A stretch of 64,000 bases of DNA. It comes from Acidobacteriota bacterium (GTDB lineage Bacteria > Acidobacteriota > Thermoanaerobaculia > Multivoradales > Multivoraceae). Where the stretch lies: assembly GCA_028875725.1 (NCBI GenBank), contig JAPPCR010000006.1, positions 1,867,786 to 1,931,785 on the forward strand, in the 5' to 3' direction. The position numbers and the translations under genes are program-made. Positions 31,948 to 40,965 of this stretch are shown here, piece by piece. Position 1 is the first letter of the stretch, and every line of letters begins with the position of its first letter. The notes beneath the pieces are model-generated. The model was not told the origin of the DNA. It saw only the letters and a list, made by a program, of their open reading frames with translations, and ran no database searches.

Positions 31948-31971
31948 GGACTTGGTACTCTCGCACCCGCG

Positions 31972-32850
31972 ATGAAGAGCTACTTCGACCTGATCGATGA
32001 CGGCGGTTCCGACATCGTCGGCCAGGTCGGCCGGCAGCGGGAACGCATCGCCGAGGCCCTGACCGGCGTCGAACACATCGTCGCCATCGGCTCCGGCAAG
32101 GGAGGCGTCGGCAAGAGCACCCTGACCATGCAACTGGCCCTGGCAATAGAGCGCCGCGGCCGCCGCTGCGCCGTGCTCGACGCCGATCTGAACGGCCCTT
32201 GCCAGGCGCGCCTCGCCGGCCTGGAGAACACGGCTCTGCTGCCGGGCGGGCGCGGCATGGCGCTGCCCCGCACCTCGACCGGACTCGGCGTCGTGTCGAT
32301 GGGCTCCGCGGTGCCGGAATCGGAGGACCTGGACTTCGCCAGCGTCGCCCGCGGCGACTCCCATGTCTGGCGCGCCACCCGCGAGTTCAACCTGTTCCAA
32401 CAACTGCTCGGGCTGGTCGACTGGGGGCGTCTCGACGTGCTCCTGGTCGACCTGCCGCCCGGCGCCGAGCGCACGCTCCAGTACGCCGAGGTCCTCGGAC
32501 CGGGGGCCCGCTTCGTCCTCGTCTCCATCCCGACCGCATTGGCAAGAGGCGTCGTGGCGCGGTCGGCCGCCGCTCTGCGGCGAACCCCAAACGTGACTCT
32601 CGGCGTGATCGAGAACATGAGCGGCTACTCCTGCGAAGGCTGCGACGAGGTCAGGACCCTGTTCGACGGCTCTGCCGGCGCGACATCAGAGCTTGGACTC
32701 CCGGTGCTCGCTTCGATACCGTTCGATCCGCGATTGGCCGCGGCCTCCGATGCCGGCGACCCGGAGCTGCCGCGGGGGCCGGCGGTCCGCGCCATCGAGA
32801 CCGCCGCCGACTCAATCCTGAACGGCCTCGCCGAGCGCCGGGCCGGCTGA
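31972..32850 (+). CDS. Mrp/NBP35-type P-loop ATPase (Fe-S carrier-like)
   Basis: 292 residues. Deviant Walker A at residues 40-50 (GSGKGGVGKST), followed by AVLDADLNGPCQARLAG and VLLVDLPPGAERTLQYAE. A CXXC pair in SGYSCEGCDEV is positioned as the Fe-S-bridging cysteines of Mrp/ApbC dimers. A 30-residue N-terminal extension replaces the usual MIP18-like domain. It stands directly before a zinc-ribbon/PCP_red protein and a radical SAM enzyme, so it probably supplies Fe-S clusters to these or to the ActB-like protein. Confidence 0.88.
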   Translation: MKSYFDLIDDGGSDIVGQVGRQRERIAEALTGVEHIVAIGSGKGGVGKSTLTMQLALAIERRGRRCAVLDADLNGPCQARLAGLENTALLPGGRGMALPRTSTGLGVVSMGSAVPESEDLDFASVARGDSHVWRATREFNLFQQLLGLVDWGRLDVLLVDLPPGAERTLQYAEVLGPGARFVLVSIPTALARGVVARSAAALRRTPNVTLGVIENMSGYSCEGCDEVRTLFDGSAGATSELGLPVLASIPFDPRLAAASDAGDPELPRGPAVRAIETAADSILNGLAERRAG

Positions 32851-32862
32851 TCCGGAGACCCG

Positions 32863-33342
32863 ATGAAGTTCCTCTGCGTACCCTGCGACGAGCAGATGAA
32901 GCTCAAGCACGCGATCGGCCCCGAGGGCGGCTCGGTCGCACTGGTCTACGCCTGCCCCGCCTGCTCAGCCGAGATGGCGATGATGACGAACCCACACGAG
33001 ACTCAGGTGGTCGGCTCGCTCGGCGTGAAGATCGGCACAACGGAAGATCCCGAGACGGCCGCGGCCGCGTCGAAGTGCCCGTTCACCGGCATGCTGGCCG
33101 ACATGGGCGTTCCGATGACCGGGACACGGGCCGGGGAGAACGCCAGCCCGGTCGAGAGCGGCAACGGCGGCCCGGAGGGCATTCCATGGACCGCCGAGGC
33201 CCGCGAGCGGCTCGCCAACATTCCGGACATCGTCCGCGCCTCGGCGGTCGCGGGTATCGAGAAGTTCGCCGAGGACCACGGCTACGAAGAGGTGGACGCC
33301 GCCGTCCTGGAACGCGCCCGCTCGTTCTTCGGCATCGCCTGA
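32863..33342 (+). CDS. Zinc-ribbon protein with C-terminal PCP_red domain
   Basis: 159 residues; GGAG lies just before the ATG. An N-terminal four-cysteine ribbon (Cys5, Cys8, Cys31, Cys34) is followed by KCPFTGMLADMG, the same CPF motif as near the end of the UspA/PCP_red protein. The C-terminal module (108-158, IPWTAEARERLANIPDIVRA) is PCP_red-like and ends near VLERARSFFG. It looks like a minimal version of the second half of the 24684-26855 product, suggesting both interact with the same partner. Function unknown. Confidence 0.8.
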   Translation: MKFLCVPCDEQMKLKHAIGPEGGSVALVYACPACSAEMAMMTNPHETQVVGSLGVKIGTTEDPETAAAASKCPFTGMLADMGVPMTGTRAGENASPVESGNGGPEGIPWTAEARERLANIPDIVRASAVAGIEKFAEDHGYEEVDAAVLERARSFFGIA

Positions 33343-33360
33343 CCTCGCCTGGAGTTACCG

Positions 33361-34731
33361 ATGACGGTGTCACCCCTGGAGCGGCAGCCGAGCGTGAATC
33401 CGGCCGCCTTCGCGCGTCCGTACGTCATCTCCTGGAACCTGACCTACCGCTGCAACCTGGCCTGCGAGCACTGCTACCTCGACGCCGGCGGCAAGCCTCT
33501 GGTCCAGACCGCGAACTTCGCCGACCGCTCGGAGCTCTCGACCGACGAGTGCCGCAAGGTGATCGACGACATCTGCGAGTTCGCTCCCGAAGCCCTGGTC
33601 ATCCTCACCGGCGGCGAGCCGCTGCTGCGCCGGGACATCCTGGAGATCGTGCGCTACGCGGCAGAGCGCGACCTCTGGGTCGTCGTCGGCAGCAACGGCG
33701 TGCGCATCACCGAGAACCTGGCCCGGATTCTCGCCGGCGAGGGAGTCCGCGGTCTCGCCCTGTCGCTAGACGCCCTCGACGCCGAGGTCCACGACGGCTT
33801 CCGGCGGGTTCGCGGCGCCTGGCAGAACACGGTCGACGGCGCCGGGCACCTGGCCACGGCGGGGTTGCCCTTCATCATCCAGACGACGGCCGGGGCGCAC
33901 AACCGGGGTCAACTCGAGGAGATCGCCGAGTTCGCCTACAGCGAACTGGCGGCCCGGGTCTGGAACCTGTACTTCCTGGTTCCGACCGGCCGCGGCCAGT
34001 TCGTCTCGGACCTGTCACCGGCCGACTACGACGACGTGCTGGCCGCCCTGACGTCCATCCAGCGCAACTACCGCGGGCGCATGGTCGTCAACGCGAAGTG
34101 CGCGCCCCACTACGTCCGCCAGTTGCTCGCAGCGGACCCGGACTCGCCCTTCCTCAAGGCGTACGACGGCGGCGCCGGCGGCTGCCCGGCCGGAACCCAC
34201 TACATGGGAATCCGACCCAACGGCGACGTCACGCCCTGCCCCTACCTGCCGGTGTTCGGCGGCAACCTCAAACGGTCGACGCTCTCGGAGCTGTGGAACG
34301 ACTCCGACCTCTTCCAGTCGATCCGGCGCCGCAACGATCTCGGCGGCCGCTGCGGCTCCTGCGAACTGTCGACGGTCTGCGGCGGCTGCCGGGCGCGGGC
34401 CTTCGGAATGACCGGCGACCTGATGGCGGAGGATCCGCTCTGCACCCACGAGCCCGGCTCGTTCACCGCGGATCAACTGCAGGCGTTCGGCGACCGCACG
34501 GGGCTGGCCTCTCTCGCGCGCTACGGCGAAGACAGTTCGACCAGTATCGCCTGGGAGCCCGAAGCCGAGGCTCGCATGAAGCGGGTGCCGGCCTTCGTCC
34601 GCGGCATGGTCGTGCGCTCGGTCGAGTCCCACTGCCGCAAGAACGGGATCTCGACCGTGACCGTCGACGAACTCGAGTCGATCCGCGCCCGGATGCCGAC
34701 GCCAAAGGTCTTCGGCAGCCGCCCTTCCTGA
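33361..34731 (+). CDS. Radical SAM/SPASM protein (NirJ/Ahb-like) with C-terminal PCP_red domain
   Basis: 456 residues. The radical SAM cluster is CNLACEHC (Cys31, 35, 38), with SAM-binding LTGGEPLLRRDI and a SPASM region (GCPAGTHYMGIRPNG, TPCPYLP, CGSCELSTVCGGCRARAFG, DPLC) for auxiliary clusters. Overall architecture resembles heme d1 enzyme NirJ and AhbC/AhbD. Residues 395-446 (IAWEPEAEARMKRVPAFVRG) form a PCP_red module, the same as in two other proteins of the window. The product may be a modified heme or a peptide modification; heme d of bd-type oxidases is an attractive but unproven target. Confidence 0.87.
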   Translation: MTVSPLERQPSVNPAAFARPYVISWNLTYRCNLACEHCYLDAGGKPLVQTANFADRSELSTDECRKVIDDICEFAPEALVILTGGEPLLRRDILEIVRYAAERDLWVVVGSNGVRITENLARILAGEGVRGLALSLDALDAEVHDGFRRVRGAWQNTVDGAGHLATAGLPFIIQTTAGAHNRGQLEEIAEFAYSELAARVWNLYFLVPTGRGQFVSDLSPADYDDVLAALTSIQRNYRGRMVVNAKCAPHYVRQLLAADPDSPFLKAYDGGAGGCPAGTHYMGIRPNGDVTPCPYLPVFGGNLKRSTLSELWNDSDLFQSIRRRNDLGGRCGSCELSTVCGGCRARAFGMTGDLMAEDPLCTHEPGSFTADQLQAFGDRTGLASLARYGEDSSTSIAWEPEAEARMKRVPAFVRGMVVRSVESHCRKNGISTVTVDELESIRARMPTPKVFGSRPS

Positions 34732-34759
34732 ACGGCGCAAGCAGCCCGGGTTAGAGGTC

Positions 34760-35410
34760 GTGGCCAGCAGCAGCAACCCGCTGCCCCGCTCCTACGCCCA
34801 CGTCCCGCGCACGATCCTCTGGCTCGTGCCGGGCGGCGAGGTCCCGATCGACGGACGAACGGTGACGGTCCAGCCCTTCTACCTCAGCAAGTGGCCGGTG
34901 ACGAACGAGCAGTTCGAAGCCTTCGACCCCGACCACCGGCGATCCCCCCTCTCTTCCGGTGACCGGGATCTCGCCGTCGGCATCAGTTGGAACCAGGCCG
35001 ACGCCTACTGCCGCTGGTACGCCGAGGTGTCACGCAAGCCGATGAGACTGCCGACCCGAGCAGAGTGGCTCTACGCATGCCTCGGTCACTCGACCCCCGA
35101 CGACCAGCCGCCCTGGACCGCCACCCCGGAGGCCATCGACCGCCACTGCTGGCACGCCGGCAACTCCGACGGCCGCGTCCAGCACCCTGAGCACCGGCAG
35201 GCGAACGACTTCGGCCTTCACGGCATGCTGGGCAGCGTCTGGGAGTGGGTCGCCGAGGGTCCTGGCGACGAACGACGAGTCCTTTGTGGGGGTTCGTTCC
35301 GGCTCCTGCCACAAGAACTCCACCCCGCCCCGATAAAGCACGAAGCACCCGGTTTCGCATCCGACGAAACAGGCTTCCGGGTCGCCCGCTCTTTCCGCAT
35401 CCGAGGCTAG
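34760..35410 (+). CDS. SUMF1/formylglycine-generating-enzyme-like (FGE-sulfatase) domain protein
   Basis: 216 residues from a GTG preceded by AGAGG. Family landmarks: YLSKWPVTNEQFEAF, ISWNQADAYCRWYA, RLPTRAEWLYACLG, FGLHGMLGSVWEWV, VLCGGSF and DETGFRVAR. It is shorter than true formylglycine-generating enzymes, and I do not see the paired copper-binding cysteines of FGE, so it is more likely a SUMF1-type structural or non-FGE enzyme. It ends the Mrp/PCP_red/radical SAM group. A sulfatase lies 13 kb away, so activation of that enzyme is possible but not indicated. Confidence 0.8.
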   Translation: MASSSNPLPRSYAHVPRTILWLVPGGEVPIDGRTVTVQPFYLSKWPVTNEQFEAFDPDHRRSPLSSGDRDLAVGISWNQADAYCRWYAEVSRKPMRLPTRAEWLYACLGHSTPDDQPPWTATPEAIDRHCWHAGNSDGRVQHPEHRQANDFGLHGMLGSVWEWVAEGPGDERRVLCGGSFRLLPQELHPAPIKHEAPGFASDETGFRVARSFRIRG

Positions 35411-35436
35411 ACGACGACGTCCAGCCCGTGTGGGGT

Positions 35437-35588
35437 CAGGGCGAGGGGGTCCCGGTGGGCTGGAGCCAAGCGACTACCGACGACATCCCCTCCAGCACCG
35501 CCCTAACGGAGCGCAGGCGACCGAAGCGAACCCCATCCCCACATCCACCAAGCGGGGGTGAGCGGCCGTCCGGGACCCCCTCGCCCTG
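35437..35588. repeat. 19-bp perfect inverted repeat framing an intergenic element
   Basis: CAGGGCGAGGGGGTCCCGG at 35437-35455 and its exact complement at 35570-35588, extending to about 28 bp with mismatches, enclose about 114 nt without a gene. The arms are followed by a further inverted pair, AGCGGCCGTC at 35561-35570 and GACGGCCGCT at 35624-35633. The layout resembles a small non-autonomous mobile or dispersed intergenic element. Confidence 0.7.
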
Positions 35589-35645
35589 CCCCCACGCGGG
35601 CGGGTGACATCCGACCGCCCGAAGACGGCCGCTCGGACTGTGACG

Positions 35646-35671
35646 CGGGTGGCGCGAGAACGCGCCACCCG
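35646..35671. terminator. Strong hairpin between converging genes
   Basis: An 11-bp perfect GC stem, CGGGTGGCGCG (35646-35656) with CGCGCCACCCG (35661-35671), closes an AGAA loop. It lies ten bases from the end of the minus-strand dehydrogenase gene and follows the plus-strand SUMF1-like gene. No T-run, but the position suits a bidirectional terminator in a GC-rich genome. Confidence 0.6.
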
Positions 35672-35680
35672 GGTTCGACC

Positions 35681-36652
35681 TCAGCGCGTACCGCGGACGA
35701 CCGGCGTCGGCGGGTCTTCGCCGCGGTGCAGAGCGAGGACGTTGTCCACGGCAAGCTGGGCCATGGCCAGGCGGGTCGGGATCGAGGCGCTGGCGATGTG
35801 AGGCAACAGGACCGCGTTGTCGAGGTCGAGAAGGTCCGGATGGACCTCCGGTTCGCGTTCGAAGACGTCCAGACCGGCGGCCCAGATCGTGCCCGAGCGG
35901 AGTGCCTCCGCCAGCGCGGCTTCGTCGACGATCGGCCCGCGGGCCGTGTTCACGAGCACCGCGGTCGGTTTCATCCGGGCGAGTTCGTCCCGGCCGATCA
36001 GGCCGGGCGTCCCGTCGGTCAGCGGCAGGTGGATGGAGACGAAGTCGGCGGCGCCGAGCAACTCGTTCAGGTCGGTACGCCGCGCGCCGAGCTCGCGCTC
36101 GAGCTCCGGCCGGCCCCGTTCGTCCCAGTACAGGACCTCCATCTCAAACCCGAGGCGCGCGCGGCGGGCCACCGCCTCGCCGATGCGACCCATTCCGAGG
36201 ATGCCGAGCGTCCGGCCGTGAACCTCCTGCCCGGTGAGCAGCATCGGCCCCCAGCGCCGGTAGCGGCCGGCACGCAGAAAACGCTCGGCCTCCGGCAATC
36301 GACGAGCCGCCGCGAGCAGCAGCGCGATCGCCAGGTCGGCGGTGGCGCCGTCGAGCACGCCCGGCGTGTTCGTGACCCAGATGCCGCGGGCCTCCGCCGC
36401 CTCGGTGTCGACGTTGTCGAAGCCGACCGCCATGTTCGCGACCATGCGCAGGTTGCTCGCCCGGTCGAAGAGCTTCGCGTCCATCCGCTCCGTGAGCAGG
36501 GCCAGAATCACGTCGGCGTCGGCGGCTGCGTCGAGCAGCGTCGCGCGGTCCAGAGCCACGTTCTCCTCGAGCATCCACGTCTCGATCCCCGGTTCCGCCC
36601 GCAACCGCTCGACCGCCGGCTCCGGAATCGGCCGTGTGACGAGTACCTTCAT
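35681..36652 (-). CDS. D-2-hydroxyacid dehydrogenase (glyoxylate/hydroxypyruvate reductase-like)
   Basis: 323 residues from the ATG at 36652, which overlaps the stop of the ABC gene (ATGA). NAD(P)-binding GILGMGRIGEAVARRA, followed by the catalytic residues: Arg in VLVNTARGPIVDE, Glu in the DVFEREPEVHPDL region and His in LLPHIASAS. NTPGVLDGATADLAIALLL is typical of the glyoxylate reductase branch. It reduces glyoxylate or hydroxypyruvate with NAD(P)H. The neighbouring ABC ATPase and metG suggest only shared transcription, not a shared pathway. Confidence 0.9.
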   Translation of the reverse strand: MKVLVTRPIPEPAVERLRAEPGIETWMLEENVALDRATLLDAAADADVILALLTERMDAKLFDRASNLRMVANMAVGFDNVDTEAAEARGIWVTNTPGVLDGATADLAIALLLAAARRLPEAERFLRAGRYRRWGPMLLTGQEVHGRTLGILGMGRIGEAVARRARLGFEMEVLYWDERGRPELERELGARRTDLNELLGAADFVSIHLPLTDGTPGLIGRDELARMKPTAVLVNTARGPIVDEAALAEALRSGTIWAAGLDVFEREPEVHPDLLDLDNAVLLPHIASASIPTRLAMAQLAVDNVLALHRGEDPPTPVVRGTR

Positions 36653-37863
36653 GAAGCGTCCTCCCCGGATACTCCGGACCGCCGACCATCGAGTTCCCAC
36701 TCGTGCGGCACGTCGAACAGGCTCGGCTCAAAACGTCCGGCCTCGATCTCCAGCACGTTCGCTGCCACCTTGCGGTCGTAGACGTGCAGGGACTCCTCGT
36801 CCAGCAGGAACACGCAGGCCGAGTAGTCCCCCTTCGTCATCGGCAGCCGCGGCACCGTCACCACCGCCCGGTGGCTGCCTCGCCCCCTGACCGGCGAAAG
36901 GCCGGCCCGCTCGGTCGTGAACGCGCAGACCTGGACGCCGTCCGCGGTGTCGAGGCCCACCGCCAGGTGAAAGCCGAATTCCTCTTCCCGGCTCTCCCAC
37001 TCGATCTCGAGGGCCCAGGGCTCCGAAGCCCGGCGCCGGGCGGCGCCGTGGGGCCGGATGGAGACGATTCGCGCCAGGGCGCTTGCCGGATCGGCTCCTC
37101 CATCGCTCTCCTGGACACTCTCGCCACTCTTGGCCATCAGGAACCGTTCGTACTCGCCGACCACGCGCAGCGCCGGGCCCGCCGCGGCCACTTCGCCCTG
37201 GCGGAGCCACAGCGCCTCCTGGCAGAACGCGGTGACGTAGTACATCGCGTGCGAGCAGAACAGGAGGGTGCCGCCTCCGGCGACGAAGGCCTGCAACCGG
37301 TCCATGCACTTCTTCTGGAAGTAGCCGTCACCGACCGAGAGCGCCTCATCGACGACCAGGATGTTCGGCTCGACCTGGACCGCGATCGAGAAGCCGAGCC
37401 GCATCGTCATTCCGGTCGAGTACGAACGCACCGGCTGGTCGATCGCCGGCCCCAGCTCACTGAACTCGATGATGTCGCCGGTCCTCTCCCTGAGCTCGCG
37501 TTCGTCCAGCCCCACGATCGCGGCGCTCAGGCGGATGTTCTGGCGGCCCGTGAACTCGTGGTGGAACCCCGAGCCGAGTTCCAGGATCGAGGCGACCCGG
37601 CCCTGGACGTCGAGCTTGCCCGAGGTCTGCCGGGTGACCCCCGCGACGATCTTGAGCAGGGTGCTCTTACCGGCGCCGTTCTCCCCCACCACGCCCAGCC
37701 CCTCCCCGGCCGGCAGTTCGAAGCTGACGTCGTCAAGCGCCCGAAACGGCATGTGGGCAGGCCGTCTCGTCACCGCCTCCCGCAGCCGCCCCCAGGGGCT
37801 GGCGTAAACCTTGTAGACCTTGGTCAGACGGTCTGCCGTGACCGCGGTGGCGGCGGCCGTCAT
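36649..37863 (-). CDS. Wzt-like ABC transporter ATPase for polysaccharide export
   Basis: 404 residues from the ATG at 37863, four bases after the metG stop. The ABC domain has Walker A GENGAGKST, signature YSTGMTMRL, Walker B NILVVDEAL and the H-loop FCSHAM. KVYKVYASPWGRLREAVTRRP is the usual start of teichoic acid/O-antigen exporters. From about residue 270 a Wzt-C-like beta-sandwich follows (ALEIEWESREEEFGFHLAVG, DYSACVFLLDEESLHVYDR), which in Wzt binds the modified end of the polysaccharide. No Wzm permease or glycosyltransferase is adjacent, so its partner must be encoded elsewhere. Confidence 0.88.
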   Translation of the reverse strand: MTAAATAVTADRLTKVYKVYASPWGRLREAVTRRPAHMPFRALDDVSFELPAGEGLGVVGENGAGKSTLLKIVAGVTRQTSGKLDVQGRVASILELGSGFHHEFTGRQNIRLSAAIVGLDERELRERTGDIIEFSELGPAIDQPVRSYSTGMTMRLGFSIAVQVEPNILVVDEALSVGDGYFQKKCMDRLQAFVAGGGTLLFCSHAMYYVTAFCQEALWLRQGEVAAAGPALRVVGEYERFLMAKSGESVQESDGGADPASALARIVSIRPHGAARRRASEPWALEIEWESREEEFGFHLAVGLDTADGVQVCAFTTERAGLSPVRGRGSHRAVVTVPRLPMTKGDYSACVFLLDEESLHVYDRKVAANVLEIEAGRFEPSLFDVPHEWELDGRRSGVSGEDAS

Positions 37864-37867
37864 CGCC

Positions 37868-39523
37868 TCACCCGGCACCGTCCTCACCCGAAGCCGCGAT
37901 CATCGCCGCCACCTGCTCGGGCCGCACCCGCGTGAGCAGCGGCTCGAAGGGACCGATCTCGCGGTCGAGCAGCGGCGTGTGAACGTCCTCCCAGACCAGG
38001 GAACCCGTCCGCAGAAAGGACTCTGCCCGCCCGGCGATCGCCGGCACGACCGGCTTCAGGAACACGACCAGTTGCCGGAACAGCTCGAGGCCCGTGGTGC
38101 AGACGGCCTGCACTTCCGCGGCGCGTTCCGGATCGCGCGCCGCCTCCCAGGGCCGCCGCTCGTCGATGTAGCGGTTGGCGCGGTCGGCGAGCGCGATGAC
38201 GCGGCGGAGCGCCCGGTTGTAGTCGCGGCCTTCGTAGAGCTCGGCGATCTCCTCGGCTTCCGCGGCGGCCGCCGCCGCCAGCTCGGGCGCGTCGAGCGCC
38301 GCCGCCAGCCGGCCGTCGAACTGCCGGTGCAGGAAGCCGGCGCAGCGGCTGGCGATATTCACCACCTTGCCGACGAGATCGGAGTTCACCCGCAGGACGA
38401 AGTCCTCCAGGTTGAGGTCGATGTCGGCGAGGCCGTTGCTGAACTTGGCCGCGATGTAGTAGCGGAAGGCTTCCGGATCGAGGTGCTCCAGGTATGTGCG
38501 CGCCATGACGAAGGTGCCGCGCGACTTCGACATCTTGCCCCCGTCGACGGTCAGGAAGCCGTGAACGAAGACCGAGGAAGGCGTACGGTAGCCGCCGCCG
38601 TGCAGCATGGCCGGCCAGAACAGGCAGTGGAAGTAGAGGATGTCCTTGCCGATGAAGTGGTACAGCTCGGCGTCGCTGTCCGGTCCCCAGAAGTCCTCGA
38701 AATCGACACCGTTCCGATCGCAGTACTGGCGGAAGCTGGCCATGTAGCCGATCGGCGCGTCGACCCACACGTAGAAGTACTTGTTCGGCGCATCCGGAAT
38801 CTCGAAGCCGAAGTACGGCGCGTCGCGGGAGATGTCCCAGTCGCGCAGGCCGTCATCGAACCACTCGCGGAGCTTGTTGACGACCTCGGTCTGCAGACGG
38901 CCGTCGCCGACCCACTCCTCGAGGAGCTCGCGGTAGTCGGAAAGGCGCAGAAAGAGGTGCTCCGACTCCTTCTCGACCGGCAGGGCCCCGGTCACGATGG
39001 AACGGGGGTCGATCAGATCGGCCGGCGCGTAGGTCGAGCCGCACACGTCGCAACTGTCGCCGTTCTGGTCCTTCGCCCCGCAGCGCGGGCAAGTGCCCTT
39101 GATGAAGCGGTCCGGCAGGAACATCTCCCGCTCCGGGTCGTAGAACTGGCGCACCGTCCGCCGGTCGATCGATCCACGGTCGCGCAACCGCTCGTAGATT
39201 CCCTCGACCAGCTTGCGGTTCTCTGCCGAGTGCGTCGTGTAGTAGTTGTCGAAGTGGATCGAGAACGCCCGGTAGTCCTCCAGGTGCTCGTCAGCCAGCC
39301 GGACGATGAGCTCCTCCGGAGAGATTCCCTCGCGCTCGGCGCGCAGCATGATCGGCGTCCCGTGGGCGTCCTCGGCGCAGACGTAGTAGCACTCGTGTCC
39401 GCGCATGCGCTGCAACCGGCACCAGATGTCCGTCTGCACCGCCTCCACCAGGTGGCCCATGTGGATCGGGCCGTTAGCGTAGGGCAGGCCGCTGGTGACC
39501 AGAATGCGTCGTCGTTCGGGCAT
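37868..39523 (-). CDS. metG: Methionine--tRNA ligase
   Basis: 551 residues from the ATG at 39523 with GGAGGG six bases upstream. The class I HIGH motif is HMGH in [17 protein letters not shown] and the KMSKS loop is [13 protein letters not shown] zinc knuckle [18 protein letters not shown] is present, as in two-zinc or MetRS1-type enzymes. The C-terminal anticodon-binding helical domain is included ([20 protein letters not shown]); the tRNA-binding EMAP-like extension of the longer bacterial enzymes is absent. Essential translation enzyme charging tRNA-Met. Confidence 0.95.
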   Translation of the reverse strand: MPERRRILVTSGLPYANGPIHMGHLVEAVQTDIWCRLQRMRGHECYYVCAEDAHGTPIMLRAEREGISPEELIVRLADEHLEDYRAFSIHFDNYYTTHSAENRKLVEGIYERLRDRGSIDRRTVRQFYDPEREMFLPDRFIKGTCPRCGAKDQNGDSCDVCGSTYAPADLIDPRSIVTGALPVEKESEHLFLRLSDYRELLEEWVGDGRLQTEVVNKLREWFDDGLRDWDISRDAPYFGFEIPDAPNKYFYVWVDAPIGYMASFRQYCDRNGVDFEDFWGPDSDAELYHFIGKDILYFHCLFWPAMLHGGGYRTPSSVFVHGFLTVDGGKMSKSRGTFVMARTYLEHLDPEAFRYYIAAKFSNGLADIDLNLEDFVLRVNSDLVGKVVNIASRCAGFLHRQFDGRLAAALDAPELAAAAAAEAEEIAELYEGRDYNRALRRVIALADRANRYIDERRPWEAARDPERAAEVQAVCTTGLELFRQLVVFLKPVVPAIAGRAESFLRTGSLVWEDVHTPLLDREIGPFEPLLTRVRPEQVAAMIAASGEDGAG

Positions 39524-39628
39524 GGCGATCCCTCCAGCGCGGACGAAGCCCGGCGGAGACGGGAACAGGTGGGACGACGGATTATGCAGGATCCACGGGC
39601 GCCCCACAGGAAACTTCGGCAGGGCATC

Positions 39629-40270
39629 ATGCGTCTTCCTGATCAGAGAACGATGGCCTCCAAGCGACAGTCGCGAGAACCCAACCCCGACCTGTTCCTC
39701 GCCCGGCGCGCCGCCGCCGGCCACGCCGACGCCTGGTCCGAGCTGATCGAACGGTACGGCCGGCGCATCTACAACATCGCCTTCCAGTTCGCCGGCAACA
39801 GGGCCGAGGCCGAGGACCTGACCCAGGAGATCTTCCTGCGCCTCTACCGCAACCTCGGCCGCTACCGCGGCGACGTGCCGCTTGCCGGCTGGACCCTCCG
39901 CCTGTCTCGCAACCTCTGCATCGACCACTACCGGCGGACCCGGACCGAACGACGGACGGTCGTGGTTTCGGAGGAGATTCTGAAGCACCAGGCCAGCGGC
40001 AGCGACCCGGCCGCTCGGGCGGAACGAAGAGAGAAGCTGCGCCTGGTCTACGGGGTCATCGAGGAGCTGCCGGAGCCCTTCGCCGAGATCCTGACGCTTC
40101 GCGATCTGCAGGGTCTGAGCTACGCGGATATCTGCGCGTTCCTCGACCTTCCGGAGGGCACGATGAAGTCCAGATTGCGGCGCGCTCGCCTGGAACTCAT
40201 TCGCCGGATCGACCGCAGGCGGCAGGCCCTCGGTGACTCCACGCCGACCCGCGGTGGAGCCTATCGATGA
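39629..40270 (+). CDS. ECF-type RNA polymerase sigma factor
   Basis: 213 residues from an ATG with AGGG five bases upstream; a second ATG at 39653 has a weaker site. Region 2 contains [21 protein letters not shown] and region 4 contains [41 protein letters not shown]. Sigma-70 region 3 is absent, as expected for ECF factors. The stop overlaps the ATG of the membrane protein gene after it, which may be its anti-sigma factor. It is divergent from metG. Confidence 0.9.
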   Translation: MRLPDQRTMASKRQSREPNPDLFLARRAAAGHADAWSELIERYGRRIYNIAFQFAGNRAEAEDLTQEIFLRLYRNLGRYRGDVPLAGWTLRLSRNLCIDHYRRTRTERRTVVVSEEILKHQASGSDPAARAERREKLRLVYGVIEELPEPFAEILTLRDLQGLSYADICAFLDLPEGTMKSRLRRARLELIRRIDRRRQALGDSTPTRGGAYR

Positions 40271-40965
40271 GCCGCCAGCGTCAACCCAGGGCGACCCCTC
40301 CGGAGGCGGCGCCCGCGGAACGGATGCCGGGCATCGAAGAGCTTGGCGCCGACTTGCCCGTCTCCACCGAACTTCAGGCCGGACTGCTCGAGATCGCCGT
40401 CGGCGCGCCGCTCCACCGCGATGGCGAGGCGCGAGCCGCGGAGCTCGAGGCGCTGATCGGATCCGAACTCGAGCCGTCACCGGCTCTGCTGGAGCGGTTG
40501 CGAACGATCCCGGAACGCAACCCGGCGCACCGGCCCGCGGTTCCCGGCGCGCCGCCCCGGACGGCGACGGCGGTCGCCGCCAGCTACGTGCTCGCGGTTG
40601 CCCTGACCCTGCTTCCCGGCGACCCGGTGGCCGCCGGCCGCAAGGCCGCCGCGAACCTCGGCGCCGCGGCCGGCGAGCACGTGCTCGAGCCCGTCGCCGA
40701 AGCCGGCTCCTCGATGCAGGCGGGGGTCGCGCACCGTCTCGGCACCGTCCAGAATCTCCGCCCCCCGGTCGGCTTCTTCACCGACCCCCTGGTCCTGGCC
40801 ACCGACCGCGTGAGCGCCTGGTTTCAGAGCGCGGTCGACTCGTCGTCCGAGGCCGCCCGCAAACTGGGCGGCCTGTGGCCATGGAGCGATACCGGCAATG
40901 ACGACAGTCCTCCGCCCACGAGTGGAGACCGCCCACAAACCCCGACGGAGGGAACTTCCGCATGA
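40267..40965 (+). CDS. Probable membrane-bound anti-sigma factor or sigma partner
   Basis: 232 residues, ATG overlapping the sigma-factor stop. A soluble N-terminal part (about 1-95) is followed by one hydrophobic segment (about 103-118, [16 protein letters not shown]) and a periplasmic Ala/Gly-rich helical part. No zinc-finger HxxxCxxC motif is visible, so it is not a classical ZAS anti-sigma factor. The anti-sigma role is inferred from coupling and topology only. Confidence 0.55.
   Translation: MSRQRQPRATPPEAAPAERMPGIEELGADLPVSTELQAGLLEIAVGAPLHRDGEARAAELEALIGSELEPSPALLERLRTIPERNPAHRPAVPGAPPRTATAVAASYVLAVALTLLPGDPVAAGRKAAANLGAAAGEHVLEPVAEAGSSMQAGVAHRLGTVQNLRPPVGFFTDPLVLATDRVSAWFQSAVDSSSEAARKLGGLWPWSDTGNDDSPPPTSGDRPQTPTEGTSA

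Noticed and set aside
34760..35410. Assignment as a true formylglycine-generating enzyme for the sulfatase at 48760-50523
   Set aside because: Protein is short and lacks the expected cysteine pair; it is grouped with Mrp and radical SAM genes and not with the sulfatase.
37820..39628. Extension of the sigma-factor reading frame upstream, opposite metG
   Set aside because: The extension is antisense to metG; similarity to ECF sigma factors begins only after the ATGs at 39629/39653.
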